DNA from: Methanoregulaceae archaeon PtaB.Bin056
GTDB lineage: Archaea; Halobacteriota; Methanomicrobia; Methanomicrobiales; Methanospirillaceae
Length of the DNA stretch: 64,000 bases
Direction of reading: 5' to 3'
Assembly (NCBI GenBank): GCA_002067095.1
Contig: MVQD01000097.1
Span: 1-64,000 of the forward strand
Of the stretch, positions 17,272-25,875 are shown one piece after another. How positions within the stretch are numbered: the stretch's first letter is position 1; every line of letters starts with the position of its first letter. Position numbers and translations under genes: made by a program. Under the pieces are notes generated by a model, which saw only the letters and a program-made list of their open reading frames with translations, searched no databases and was not told the origin of the DNA.

Positions 17272-19251
17272 ATGGAACTTTCGATACTCTATGATATCCT
17301 GATCATCTTCGGCCTCTCCCTTCTCGTAGGCCTCCTCTTCAGCCGTATCCGCATCCCCCCCATGATCGGGTACATCGTCGCGGGGGCCATTGCCGGTCCC
17401 TCGGTCCTCTCCCTGATCCACAGTCCCGCCCAGGTGGATGTCCTCGCGGAGATCGGCATCATCCTCCTCCTCTTCTCGATAGGCCTCGAGTTCTCCTTCC
17501 GCCAGCTCTGGGACATAAAGGGTCTCGTCCTGAAGGGAGGCGCAATACAGGTCATACTCGCCTCTGCCGCCACGATCGCGGTGGCGTTTTTCTTCGGGCG
17601 ACCCTGGAACGAGGCAGTGCTGCTCGGGTTTGTCGTCTCCCTCTCGAGCACCGCAGTCGTGCTCAAGGTCCTCCACGACCGGGGAGAACTGGACAGTCCG
17701 CACGGGAAGCTCTCGCTCGGCATCCTGATCTTCCAGGACCTTGTCGCCATCCCGATGATGATGGCCGTACCCTTCCTCGCGGAGGTGGAACACAGCCTGG
17801 CCGAACCGCTGTATCTCGTGCTCCTCAAGGATATCCTCCTTGTCATCATCCTTGTCGCGGCAGCCAAATGGGTCATGCCCTGGCTCCTCTTCCAGATCGC
17901 ACGTACCCGGAGCAGCGAACTCTTCCTCCTCTTCGTCGTATCGGTCTGCTTCGGCGTGGCGTGGCTCGCCTCCTTTGCCGGTCTTTCTCTTGCAATGGGC
18001 GCGCTCCTCGCCGGGCTCCTCATCTCTGAATCCGAGTTCAGCCACCAGGCCATCGGAAGGATCGTGCCTTTCCGGGACATATTCACGGCGTTCTTCTTTG
18101 TCTCGATAGGGATGCTGCTCGACGTGGGTTTCTTCTTCGACCATGTGGGTCTCGTCCTCGTCTTCCTTGCAGCCGCCCTCCTCCTCAAGTTCCTGACCGC
18201 AGCCGCGGCACCGGTCGTACTCGGGTACCAGATGAGGACCATCATCCTCGCAGGGATCGCCCTCGCCCAGATCGGAGAGTTCTCCTTCATCATCACAAAG
18301 AGCGCTCTCGACTTCGGGATCCTCTCCCATGAGGTATACCAGGTCTTTTTGATCGTCGCACTCGCCACCATGGCCCTCACGCCCTTTCTCATCGCGAGCG
18401 GCCCCACCTTTGCAGGCTATATATGCTCGCACTCACTCTTCACGAGGCTCTTTCCCGCCCGATGCCAGTGGGTCGCACGGGAGGAACGGGTGGTCCGCTC
18501 AGGGCATCTGGTGATCATCGGGTACGGGGTAAACGGCAAGAACCTCGCGCGGGCAGCAAAGATTGGCGGGATCGAGTATGCGATCATCGACATGAACCCT
18601 GACTCCGTCCGCCAGGCAAGGGATGGGGGGGAGCCGATCATCTACGGCGACGCGACAACCGAGGGGGTGCTCGATCATGCAGGGATAGAGACCGCCCGGA
18701 TCGCGGTGGTCGCGATCAACGACCCGGTTGCGACCCGGAGGATCGTCGGCCTCTGCCGGCAGAAGAACCCCGGGATCTTCCTCGTTGTCCGAACCCGCTA
18801 CCTCATTGAGGTCCCCGTGCTCCGGGAGATCGGTGCCGACGAGGTCATCCCCGAGGAGTTCGAGACCTCGATCGAGATCTTTACCCGGGTAATGCGGGCA
18901 TACGGAATCCCTGCGGATTCGATCGAGCACCTGGTCAACGATATCCGTGCTGACAGTTACCAGGCGCTCCGCAGCATTGCCGCCCCTCCATTCGAAGGGT
19001 CGCTGGATATCCCCGGCATGGATGTGAGGGAAGTGACCGTTGCCGAGGGGGCACCGATAGCGGGAAAGACACTCGGTGAGATCCTCCTGAAGAAGCAGTA
19101 TGGCGTTACGGTGCTTGCGGTGCGGCGAAACGGCGCCCTCATCCCCCATCCCGACGGAACCTGCGCCATCAGGGCAGGGGATATCACGATCCTCACCGGT
19201 ACTGTTGAGAAGATCGAAGGATCCCTTCACCTCTTTGCTGCTCCTCCATAA
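17272..19251 (+). CDS. CPA2 cation/proton antiporter with RCK domains (KefB-like)
   Basis: A 659-residue protein with three parts: a CPA2 (Na+/H+ or K+/H+ exchanger) membrane domain at about residues 1-380, beginning LYDILIIFGLSLLVGLLFSRIRIPPMIGYIVAG; an RCK_N (TrkA_N) Rossmann domain at about 410-530 with the nucleotide loop GYGVNGKNLARAAK; and an RCK_C (TrkA_C) domain at about 580-655. Such proteins efflux K+ or exchange it for protons under control of bound nucleotide. It is followed after 91 bases by a second antiporter without RCK domains. A close paralogue is encoded at 20573-22582. Confidence 0.88.
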   Translation: MELSILYDILIIFGLSLLVGLLFSRIRIPPMIGYIVAGAIAGPSVLSLIHSPAQVDVLAEIGIILLLFSIGLEFSFRQLWDIKGLVLKGGAIQVILASAATIAVAFFFGRPWNEAVLLGFVVSLSSTAVVLKVLHDRGELDSPHGKLSLGILIFQDLVAIPMMMAVPFLAEVEHSLAEPLYLVLLKDILLVIILVAAAKWVMPWLLFQIARTRSSELFLLFVVSVCFGVAWLASFAGLSLAMGALLAGLLISESEFSHQAIGRIVPFRDIFTAFFFVSIGMLLDVGFFFDHVGLVLVFLAAALLLKFLTAAAAPVVLGYQMRTIILAGIALAQIGEFSFIITKSALDFGILSHEVYQVFLIVALATMALTPFLIASGPTFAGYICSHSLFTRLFPARCQWVAREERVVRSGHLVIIGYGVNGKNLARAAKIGGIEYAIIDMNPDSVRQARDGGEPIIYGDATTEGVLDHAGIETARIAVVAINDPVATRRIVGLCRQKNPGIFLVVRTRYLIEVPVLREIGADEVIPEEFETSIEIFTRVMRAYGIPADSIEHLVNDIRADSYQALRSIAAPPFEGSLDIPGMDVREVTVAEGAPIAGKTLGEILLKKQYGVTVLAVRRNGALIPHPDGTCAIRAGDITILTGTVEKIEGSLHLFAAPP

Positions 19252-19342
19252 GGACAGGTGTGAAAGCCTCTCCTCTATCCTTTCTGCGGCCTGACGTATG
19301 GCTCACACAACTGTTTTTTGACTGCCACACCAACATATCAGC

Positions 19343-20536
19343 ATGGAAGGCATCATTGCCACCCCCGAGTTCCAGGTAAGCCTCCTCCTCTTCGCCGCAC
19401 TCGGGGGATACCTGCTTGCGTCCCGTATCAACCAGTCAGCCGTGGTGGGGATCATCCTGGTCGGGCTCCTGATCGGCCCCAGCGTGCTCGGGCTGGTCTC
19501 CTACAACGAATTTGTCAGGGGCCTCGCACATCTCGGGGCAGTCGTCCTTCTCTTCGTCATCGGGTTTGAGTTCAAGCTCAAGGACATCGTCAGGCCTGCC
19601 TATGCCTTCATCGCACTGATAGGTGTCATTGTCCCGTGGGTTGGAGGGTATGCAACCGCAGTATGGGCGGGGATGGACTTCTCGACCGGTCTCTTCGTAG
19701 GGACTGCACTGACCGCCACGAGTATCGCGATCACCGCAAACGTCCTCCAGGAGATGAACAAGCTCCAGACCGATGCCGCAAAGGCAATCATCGGCGCAGC
19801 AGTAATCGATGACGTCCTCAGCCTTATCGCCCTTGCGATTACTGGCGACGTGGTGGCAGGTGCATTTCACCCGTCCGTTATCTTCTTTATCCTCCTCAAG
19901 GTCATCATCTTCATCCTCGTGGCCGGGGCCGTAGGGATATTCATCGTGAGCAGGTTCCTTGTAAAACTTGATAACACGCCGTTTGTAGCCAAGTACCCTG
20001 AATTCATCTTCATTTTTGCGATGACGTTTGCGTTCCTCTACGCGATGATCGCCGAAATCGTGGGACTTTCTGCCATTGTCGGTGCGTTTATCGCCGGGAT
20101 CTCGTTCGAACGATTGGAGCTGCGAAAAAGCCTCGATGTCAAGGAGGGTGCCGAATTCCTCAAGATCATCTTTGCCGCGATATTTTTCGTCTCACTCGGC
20201 GTGGTCGCTGACTTCAAGGCACTGACCCTCGATATTCTGCCGTTCCTCGTCGTCCTGACAATTGTGGCAATCGTGACAAAGGTCGTGGGGTGTGCAATCC
20301 CTGCCCGCATGGCGGGGATATGCAGGAAGGATTCCCTTATTATCGGTTTTGGCATGGCTCCCCGGGGAGAGGTGGCGATGATCGTCGCACTAATCGGGCT
20401 TGAACAGGAATATATCGGGCAGGCAGTCTTTGTCGCAATCATCGTGATGAGCCTGCTGACAACGTTGATTACCCCGATAATTTACCGGAACTGGTTCTTC
20501 AAAGACGAGTACTGCGAACCTTCTCCTGAAATATAA
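19343..20536 (+). CDS. CPA2-family cation/proton antiporter
   Basis: A 397-residue antiporter of the CPA2 superfamily, with about twelve membrane spans and no regulatory domain. The segment GAAVIDDVLSLIALAI (about residues 152-167) carries the paired acidic residues that bind the cation in Na+/H+ antiporters of the NapA kind. The preceding TALTATSIAITANVL matches the unwound helix. It exchanges Na+ or K+ for protons. The gene follows the RCK-linked antiporter on the same strand, with a T6 run (near 19313-19318) in between that could be a weak terminator. It ends with a seven-T terminator. Confidence 0.87.
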   Translation: MEGIIATPEFQVSLLLFAALGGYLLASRINQSAVVGIILVGLLIGPSVLGLVSYNEFVRGLAHLGAVVLLFVIGFEFKLKDIVRPAYAFIALIGVIVPWVGGYATAVWAGMDFSTGLFVGTALTATSIAITANVLQEMNKLQTDAAKAIIGAAVIDDVLSLIALAITGDVVAGAFHPSVIFFILLKVIIFILVAGAVGIFIVSRFLVKLDNTPFVAKYPEFIFIFAMTFAFLYAMIAEIVGLSAIVGAFIAGISFERLELRKSLDVKEGAEFLKIIFAAIFFVSLGVVADFKALTLDILPFLVVLTIVAIVTKVVGCAIPARMAGICRKDSLIIGFGMAPRGEVAMIVALIGLEQEYIGQAVFVAIIVMSLLTTLITPIIYRNWFFKDEYCEPSPEI

Positions 20537-20542
20537 CAATCC

Positions 20543-20549
20543 TTTTTTT
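20543..20549 (+). terminator. oligo-T terminator
   Basis: Seven T, then GTCTCCCG, start 7 bases after the antiporter stop. The same T-run plus octamer occurs after the gene ending at 8363. It lies between two convergent antiporter genes. Confidence 0.55.
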
Positions 20550-20572
20550 GTCTCCCGCAGGCCTGCCTGTGG

Positions 20573-22582
20573 TCAGGCGCCGGTTCCCCCTGCCCCCTCC
20601 CCCTCGACCGCTTCCGCAAATGACGCCAGTTGTTCGGGTTTTCCAATCACCACCAGGCGATCTCCTGCGTGTACTTTGAACTCCCCGCCCGGGTTGGTGA
20701 TGATCTCATCGCCCCTCTCGACCGCAAGAATCGAGACCCCATACTCGTTTCGGACTTTGAGTTCCTTCAGATCCTTTCCGTTCACCCTTGACGCCGGGAC
20801 CACCTCCAGCGTCTGGACTTCCACTTGGGGAATACGGATCGCAATCTCAGAGAGCACCCCCTGGACAGGGGGGGGCTGCCGGAATAATCTGTACATGTCC
20901 CTCCGGATACGTGACGTGACCCGGTCGATCGCCATGCGGGGGGCGAGGTACTTCCTCATCACCCTGGCGATGATCTCGATGGACGTCTCAAACTCGTCCA
21001 CGATCACTTCGTCTGCGCCAATTTTGCGCAGCTGTTCGATATCACGGAGGAACCGGGTCCTGATCAGGATGTGAATCGATGGGTTCATCTTCCTTGCCAT
21101 GGCGGTGATGGTCCTGCTCGAGAAGGGATCGTTCGTGACGATGGCAAGGATCCTCGCGTGCTCAACCCCCGCATGGTGCAGTATGGAAGGGTTTGCCGCG
21201 TCGCCAAAGAAGATTGGCTGACCTTTTTTCTTCTCTTCGGCCACCGTGTCGGGATTCATGTCGATGATGATGTAGGGGATCCCCTCCATCTCCGCGACCT
21301 GTGCCAGGTTCCTCCCGTTGGGTCCGTACCCCACGATGACGAGGTGGTCGCGAAGGGAGAATGACGTGGCGCCGGGTTGGGGTTCGGAGCCGACCCTTAT
21401 GCCCTCCGGAAGAGGGAGCGCACATATCCTGTCGGATATGCGGGGCCCCGCGGAGATGAGGAACGGCGAGATGGCCATGGTCCACACCGCAACCGTGAGG
21501 AAGACCTGGATCGAGGACTCGGAGAGGAACGAGAACTCCATCCCTGCGAGGATGAGGACAAAGGAGAACTCCCCGATATTTGCGAGTGCGAGCCCTGCGA
21601 GCACTGAAGTCCGGAGTGACTGGCGCAACGCAAGCGATGAGAGTGCGGCGATTGCGGCCTTGAGCACGATTGCGCCTGCGATCAGGGCAAGGATCAGGAT
21701 CGGGGTGGAGAGAAGGATGTGCGCATTCAGGAGCATGCCGATCGAGATGAAGAAGAAGCTGGTGAAGATGTCCCGGAACGGCATGATGCTTGCAAACGCC
21801 TGGTGGAAATAGGGCGTCTCCGCGAGCAGCAGCCCGGCCAGGAACGCCCCAAGGGCAAGCGAGAGCCCGATGCTCGAGGTGATCCAGGTGATGGCGATGC
21901 ATACGAAGAGGATGGTAAGCAGGAAGAGCTCCTGGCTCCGGGTCCTCGTGATGGTATCCATCAGGCGCGGAAGGAGGTAGAAGAGGAGGACGAGCACGAG
22001 GACAAGGGCTGCCACCAGTGCGACCTCAAGGCTGAAGGCATACTTTCCGGGGTGGATCTCCTGCCCAGAGAGGACCGGCAGAACGAGGATCATCGGGACG
22101 CTCATCAGGTCCTGGAAGAGGGAGATGCCAAGAGTCGTCCTGCTGTGGGGGCTGTCAAGCTCGCCCCGGTCCTGGAAGACCCGGAGGGTGATGGTGGTGC
22201 TGGTGTGGCAGATCAGAAAACCCAGGAACACCGCAGAGGGGAGGGGAAAGCCCAGCCCGTGTGCCAGTGCCGCGGCGGCGATCACGGTCAGCCCCACCTG
22301 GAGGGCGCCCCCAAGCAGCACGGTCTTCTTCATCTGGTAGAGCGTCCGGAACGAGAACTGCATCCCGATCGAGAAGAGGAGGAAGATCACCCCGATCTCG
22401 GAGAGAAACCTGATGATCTCCTGGTCCGCGATAAGTCCAAGGCCGTACGGCCCTGCAAGCATGCCTGCAAGGATGAAGCCCACGATCCCGGGTACCCTGA
22501 ACTTATTACCAAGGAAGAGGACCAGGGTGGAAAGGCCAAGGACGATGAGGATATCGAACAGGAAGGCATCGACCCCTATCAT
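20573..22582 (-). CDS. CPA2 cation/proton antiporter with RCK domains (second KefB-like)
   Basis: A 669-residue paralogue of the protein at 17272 with the same plan. The membrane domain begins FLFDILIVLGLSTLVLFLGNKFRVPGIVGFILAGMLAGP and includes SICHTSTTITLRVFQDRGELDSPH-like exchanger features. The RCK_N domain has GYGPNGRNLAQVAEMEG near residue 420, and the RCK_C domain lies near residues 580-655 (VQTLEVVPASRVNGKDLKEL). The cation is probably K+ or Na+. It is convergent with the antiporter at 19343. The 239-base region upstream (22583-22821) holds its promoter; I see no gene there. Confidence 0.88.
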   Translation of the reverse strand: MIGVDAFLFDILIVLGLSTLVLFLGNKFRVPGIVGFILAGMLAGPYGLGLIADQEIIRFLSEIGVIFLLFSIGMQFSFRTLYQMKKTVLLGGALQVGLTVIAAAALAHGLGFPLPSAVFLGFLICHTSTTITLRVFQDRGELDSPHSRTTLGISLFQDLMSVPMILVLPVLSGQEIHPGKYAFSLEVALVAALVLVLVLLFYLLPRLMDTITRTRSQELFLLTILFVCIAITWITSSIGLSLALGAFLAGLLLAETPYFHQAFASIMPFRDIFTSFFFISIGMLLNAHILLSTPILILALIAGAIVLKAAIAALSSLALRQSLRTSVLAGLALANIGEFSFVLILAGMEFSFLSESSIQVFLTVAVWTMAISPFLISAGPRISDRICALPLPEGIRVGSEPQPGATSFSLRDHLVIVGYGPNGRNLAQVAEMEGIPYIIIDMNPDTVAEEKKKGQPIFFGDAANPSILHHAGVEHARILAIVTNDPFSSRTITAMARKMNPSIHILIRTRFLRDIEQLRKIGADEVIVDEFETSIEIIARVMRKYLAPRMAIDRVTSRIRRDMYRLFRQPPPVQGVLSEIAIRIPQVEVQTLEVVPASRVNGKDLKELKVRNEYGVSILAVERGDEIITNPGGEFKVHAGDRLVVIGKPEQLASFAEAVEGEGAGGTGA

Positions 22583-22821
22583 GGTATCAGCACACGCTCT
22601 CCCATTCTATTGAGACGATGGGGTTCATCAGCCTGCCTGTGATGAAAAATTCTGGAATGAAGAACCCACTGTAATTTTTTAAGCGGAGCTCTTACACCAG
22701 AGGCGGTGTTGCCGGTTTCCGCTGCCAGCAACCTGTCGCTACAGATCGTTTTCCGGTGAAACATTTCAGGAGTGTGATGAATTTTTCCAGTCCCTGAACA
22801 AGGCTACCGACAGGAAAAAGT

Positions 22822-23160
22822 TCACAGCAACTTCGTCTCTTCTGTGGGCCGGGGGACCTTCACCACCAGGACGCGGAAGACTGCGTCGCTCTCGTTGATC
22901 CAGCGGTGGGGAATCCGGGCCGGGCTCTCCACGAGCGTGTCCTTTCCGACGACCTCCCTCTCCTGCCCTATCTCTACGATGCCGGTCCCCTCCAGCACGT
23001 AAAAGAATACGTCCACCGGGGTTGCGTGCTTCTTCAGGGACTCGCCGGGCTGGAGGGTGATCACCACCGCCACGGCGTGCGGAGAGTCGTAGATCTTCCG
23101 TGCATCCACGTGGTGGGGGTTAGGCTGGGAAGAGGTCTCGCCGACCTTCGTGCATTTCAT
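22822..23160 (-). CDS. cupin-domain protein
   Basis: A 112-residue single-domain cupin: LQPGESLKKHATPVDVFFYVLEGTGIVEIG is the first cupin motif region and SPARIPHRWINESDAVFRVLVVK the second. Only part of the usual metal-binding His set is visible (KKH, PHR), so metal binding is uncertain. Start at 23160 is preceded by gtgagg; five extra codons are possible up to 23175. It stands alone, divergent from the ferredoxin gene at 23273. The ligand is unknown. Confidence 0.78.
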   Translation of the reverse strand: MKCTKVGETSSQPNPHHVDARKIYDSPHAVAVVITLQPGESLKKHATPVDVFFYVLEGTGIVEIGQEREVVGKDTLVESPARIPHRWINESDAVFRVLVVKVPRPTEETKLL

Positions 23161-23272
23161 GATGAGGTTCCTCACTCAACCTGGTGCGTCGCGGGATTTA
23201 TCGGTTCCGCAGGAGTGGGTGACAACATGTTAATACCATCCCGTGTGCTATCGTCACTATATAGGTGAATCC

Positions 23273-24082
23273 ATGCCCGGGCCAGGTCCAAATACGACGC
23301 AGTTGATCGGAATTGCATATGCACTCGTCTTTTTTTTCGTCGGAACATACCTCTGGCGCACAGGGAGGTTTAGAAAGACCACAAAGTACCTCCTGCTGCT
23401 GGTGACCGTTCTCGTGGGCTTCGCCTTCTTCTCCCCAATGATACCCCACAACTTCCAGCAGCTTGTGCTCAGGTCGGGAGATGTTGTGGGATTTGCCCTT
23501 GTGGGGGCCGCGATCGGGATGGCCGTCTTCTTTCTCCTTGCCTTCCTCTTCGGGCGGCACTTTTGCGGGTACCTCTGCCCGATAGGGGCGGTCCAGGAGC
23601 TCGCGTATGCAGCCCCCACGCCGAAGTTCAGGCTCCCCTGGAAGAGAGGGCTCTCATTGGTCCGGGGGCTTGTATTCGTCCTCATCCTCGCTGCGGGCCT
23701 CGGTTTTTCAATATCAGTTCTTGGTTTCTTTGGGATCCAGGACTTCTTCAGGCTCGTCTTCTCCGCGGGCTTTGTCGTCTTCCTGGCCGCAATCGCGCTC
23801 TCCCTCTTCATCTACAGGCCATTTTGCCGGCTCATCTGCCCGGTCGGAGCTATCTTTCAGATCTTCGCCAGCCAGGCACGGTGGAAGATACGGCGGACGG
23901 AGGCCTGCATCGAGTGCAAAAAGTGCGAGATGGTGTGCCCGACGAACGAGGCGGGGCGTGATGATGCAAAGGGCGAATGTTACCTCTGCGGGAGGTGCAT
24001 AGAAAAATGCCCGGTAGAGGGGGCGCTGATATACGGCGGAAAGATTCAAAACAACACACGTGACAGGGAGAAAACACCATGA
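23273..24082 (+). CDS. NapH-like membrane-bound 4Fe-4S protein
   Basis: A 269-residue membrane protein with several spans plus two cysteine motifs of the NapH/MauN/polyferredoxin type, FCGYLCPIGAVQEL and FCRLICPVGAIFQI. It has a C-terminal two-cluster ferredoxin region, CIECKKCEMVCP and CYLCGRCIEKCP. Such proteins pass electrons between a membrane quinone or other donor and soluble partners. Start at 23273 has ataggtga upstream. The last four bases overlap the next gene (ATGA), and a cupin, a small CxxC protein and a siroheme-type reductase follow. It may feed electrons to that reductase; this is inference from position. Confidence 0.82.
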   Translation: MPGPGPNTTQLIGIAYALVFFFVGTYLWRTGRFRKTTKYLLLLVTVLVGFAFFSPMIPHNFQQLVLRSGDVVGFALVGAAIGMAVFFLLAFLFGRHFCGYLCPIGAVQELAYAAPTPKFRLPWKRGLSLVRGLVFVLILAAGLGFSISVLGFFGIQDFFRLVFSAGFVVFLAAIALSLFIYRPFCRLICPVGAIFQIFASQARWKIRRTEACIECKKCEMVCPTNEAGRDDAKGECYLCGRCIEKCPVEGALIYGGKIQNNTRDREKTP

Positions 24083-24429
24083 CACGAGAGAGTAAACAGG
24101 ACCTTGCCGGAAAGGTCTTCGAGATGAAGGACCTGGTGGAGTACCAGACGGGAACCGTCGCAAGCAGGATGATCATCAACAACAAGGCAGGGAGCATCAC
24201 CATATTCTCATTCGACAAGGACGAGGGGCTCTCGGAGCATACCGCACCGTACGACGCCGTGGTGATGATCCTTGACGGCGAGTGCGAGGTGTGGGTCGCC
24301 GGGGTGACCCACGCGATGAAGGCGGGCGAGACCATCATATTCCCCGCACACGCACCCCACGCGCTCTCGGCCACCTCGCGGTTCAAGATGGCGCTCATCA
24401 TGATCCGGGGAAGTGAAGATGCTCCATGA
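24079..24429 (+). CDS. cupin-domain protein in the redox cluster
   Basis: A 116-residue single-domain cupin. The first motif is SEHTAPYDAVVMILDGECEVWV and the second FPAHAPHALSA, which carry the usual His and Glu positions of a metal-binding cupin. The start overlaps the stop of the ferredoxin gene (ATGA) and its stop overlaps the next start, so it belongs to a translationally coupled unit. The ligand is unknown; such cupins next to redox genes may be sensors or stabilise metal cofactors. Confidence 0.8.
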   Translation: MTRESKQDLAGKVFEMKDLVEYQTGTVASRMIINNKAGSITIFSFDKDEGLSEHTAPYDAVVMILDGECEVWVAGVTHAMKAGETIIFPAHAPHALSATSRFKMALIMIRGSEDAP

Positions 24430-24722
24430 GCACTGATAAAGAGGGGAAATACTGCTCGGTATGCGGGGGCATCCCCCCCGACGAGATCAGGATCCGGAAA
24501 ATACTCGTTGACGGGAAGGAGACCGGGATCGACAAACTGGACTTCATCCTCGAAGAAGTGGCCGAACTGGGACTCGACCAGGATGCCGATATCATCCCTG
24601 AGCTCCTGAAGCGGGTGCAGGTGTTCAACTATGTGCCGACAAAGAAGGCCGACTCATACGGCCAGGCGCTCCTGAAGGAGTTCCGGGCACACCTGGTGAC
24701 CAGGGCTGCACCGGGAAAATGA
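24426..24722 (+). CDS. small conserved CxxC protein
   Basis: A 98-residue protein opening with KYCSVCGGIPPDEIRIRKILVDGKETGIDKLDFILEEV; the single CSVC pair could bind half of a zinc ribbon or be redox-active. The rest is helical and charged, ending with NYVPTKKADSYGQALLKEF. I recognise the type from other methanogens but not a function; a transcription-factor label sometimes attached to homologues is not supported by any visible DNA-binding motif. It is the third gene of the coupled unit. A 193-base gap with a TATA-like element (near 24891) separates it from the siroheme-type gene. Confidence 0.65.
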   Translation: MSTDKEGKYCSVCGGIPPDEIRIRKILVDGKETGIDKLDFILEEVAELGLDQDADIIPELLKRVQVFNYVPTKKADSYGQALLKEFRAHLVTRAAPGK

Positions 24723-24915
24723 GTGATCTCCTGCATTACCCCGCAGTCGATCCCTGCGTAACTCCTTATGAGGGATGCCGGAAGGGGGTTTCCTGAAGGG
24801 AGACCTCATCTCGAAAATCCTCTGCACCCCCTCCGCACTTCCCGATCGCGGGGGAATTCCTGCAATGCGAACAGGTCCCACATTTTTATTCCCACCTGTT
24901 GCTAAATCATCACTT

Positions 24916-25611
24916 ATGACCGAGGATGTGCAAGGTGCGATTCTCCAGCGTGACGGGACCTCGTACGCGATCGTCCCCCGTACTCCTTCAGGAGTGGTTT
25001 CGCCCGGAGAGCTCGAGCGGATCGCAAAGGTTGCGAGAAAATACAGGATCCCGGTGATCAAGATGACCTCAGGCCAGAGGATGGCCCTCGTCGGGGTCAG
25101 GAAAGAGGATATCCCTGCGATTTGGAAGGACCTTGGGATGTCAGTCGGCCAGGCGACTGCCCCCTGCGTCCATTACGTCCAGGCCTGCCCGGGCACCGAG
25201 ACCTGTAAATACGGTGTGCAGGACTCGCTCGGACTCGGACTCGAGATCGAGAAGATGTACCAGGAACTTGACCTCCCGGCCAAGGTGAAGATCGGGGTCT
25301 CTGGCTGCCCCCGCTGCTGCGGCGAGAGCTACGTGCGGGACATCGGGATATTCGGGAGCAGGAAGGGCTGGACGGTCGTCTTTGGGGGCAACAGCGCCGG
25401 AAGGCCGAGGATCGGGGACGTGGTGGCAAAGGACCTCACGAGGGAGGAGGCGATAGACCTCACGCGGAGGCTGCTCGCCTACTACCGGGACCATGGAAAA
25501 CCAAGGGAGCGGACTGCCCGGTTCATAGAACGGGTGGGCCTGGACGCGATCAGGTCAGACGTGCTGCGGTTTGCTCCCTATATCAGGCTGGAGAGTCTCC
25601 ACCCGGAATGA
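24916..25611 (+). CDS. small siroheme/4Fe-4S sulfite-nitrite reductase-like protein
   Basis: A 231-residue protein with the complete ligand set of the siroheme-4Fe-4S site: C91-PGTET-C97 and C131-P-R-C-C135, within the CVHYVQACPGTETC and GVSGCPRCCGES motifs. The ferredoxin-like half-domain is at about residues 1-75. It is about half the size of normal sulfite reductases, matching the small dissimilatory sulfite reductase-like proteins known in methanogens, whose substrate is unsettled. C134 is an extra cysteine inside the second motif. Start at 24916 (ATG) is preferred over 24775, because the upstream part is not conserved-looking and holds an AT-rich promoter element. It is convergent with ahbC. 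Confidence 0.82.
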   Translation: MTEDVQGAILQRDGTSYAIVPRTPSGVVSPGELERIAKVARKYRIPVIKMTSGQRMALVGVRKEDIPAIWKDLGMSVGQATAPCVHYVQACPGTETCKYGVQDSLGLGLEIEKMYQELDLPAKVKIGVSGCPRCCGESYVRDIGIFGSRKGWTVVFGGNSAGRPRIGDVVAKDLTREEAIDLTRRLLAYYRDHGKPRERTARFIERVGLDAIRSDVLRFAPYIRLESLHPE

Positions 25612-25628
25612 CCACGATATTTTCGTGG
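25612..25628 (+). terminator. hairpin directly after the siroheme-protein stop
   Basis: CCACGA (25612-25617), five-base loop, TCGTGG (25623-25628): a perfect six-base stem beginning on the base after the stop codon. There is no T-run, so it may stabilise the 3' end rather than terminate. The convergent gap (25612-25875) holds further GC-rich dyads but no gene. Confidence 0.35.
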
Positions 25629-25875
25629 CGGAGCCCACGCCTCCCTGATCACTTGCGGTTTTTCGATCGCCCGGGCCGGCAGGCCCCAAGGGATCCCGGC
25701 CATGCCAAACCCCAGCAGCATATCACCCCCTGGATCCCCGTTGGGGCGACGCAGACTCCGTGGGGCCCACCCCTGAAGCAAGGATTCATGATGGACCCCG
25801 CACGTCCTTTGCATAAAGCGAGTCGTCGCGAAGGGGGGAGAGACGAGAGTCCGGAGGGCATCCCCGGCATCCCTG

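Noticed and set aside
17206-18432. A 408-residue minus-strand ORF opposite the KefB-like antiporter
   Set aside because: Extreme Glu/Asp/Gly/Arg composition, typical of the antisense frame of GC-rich membrane genes; no fold or motif.
21719-22642. Long plus-strand ORF opposite the second KefB-like antiporter
   Set aside because: Same antisense artefact; highly charged and low complexity.
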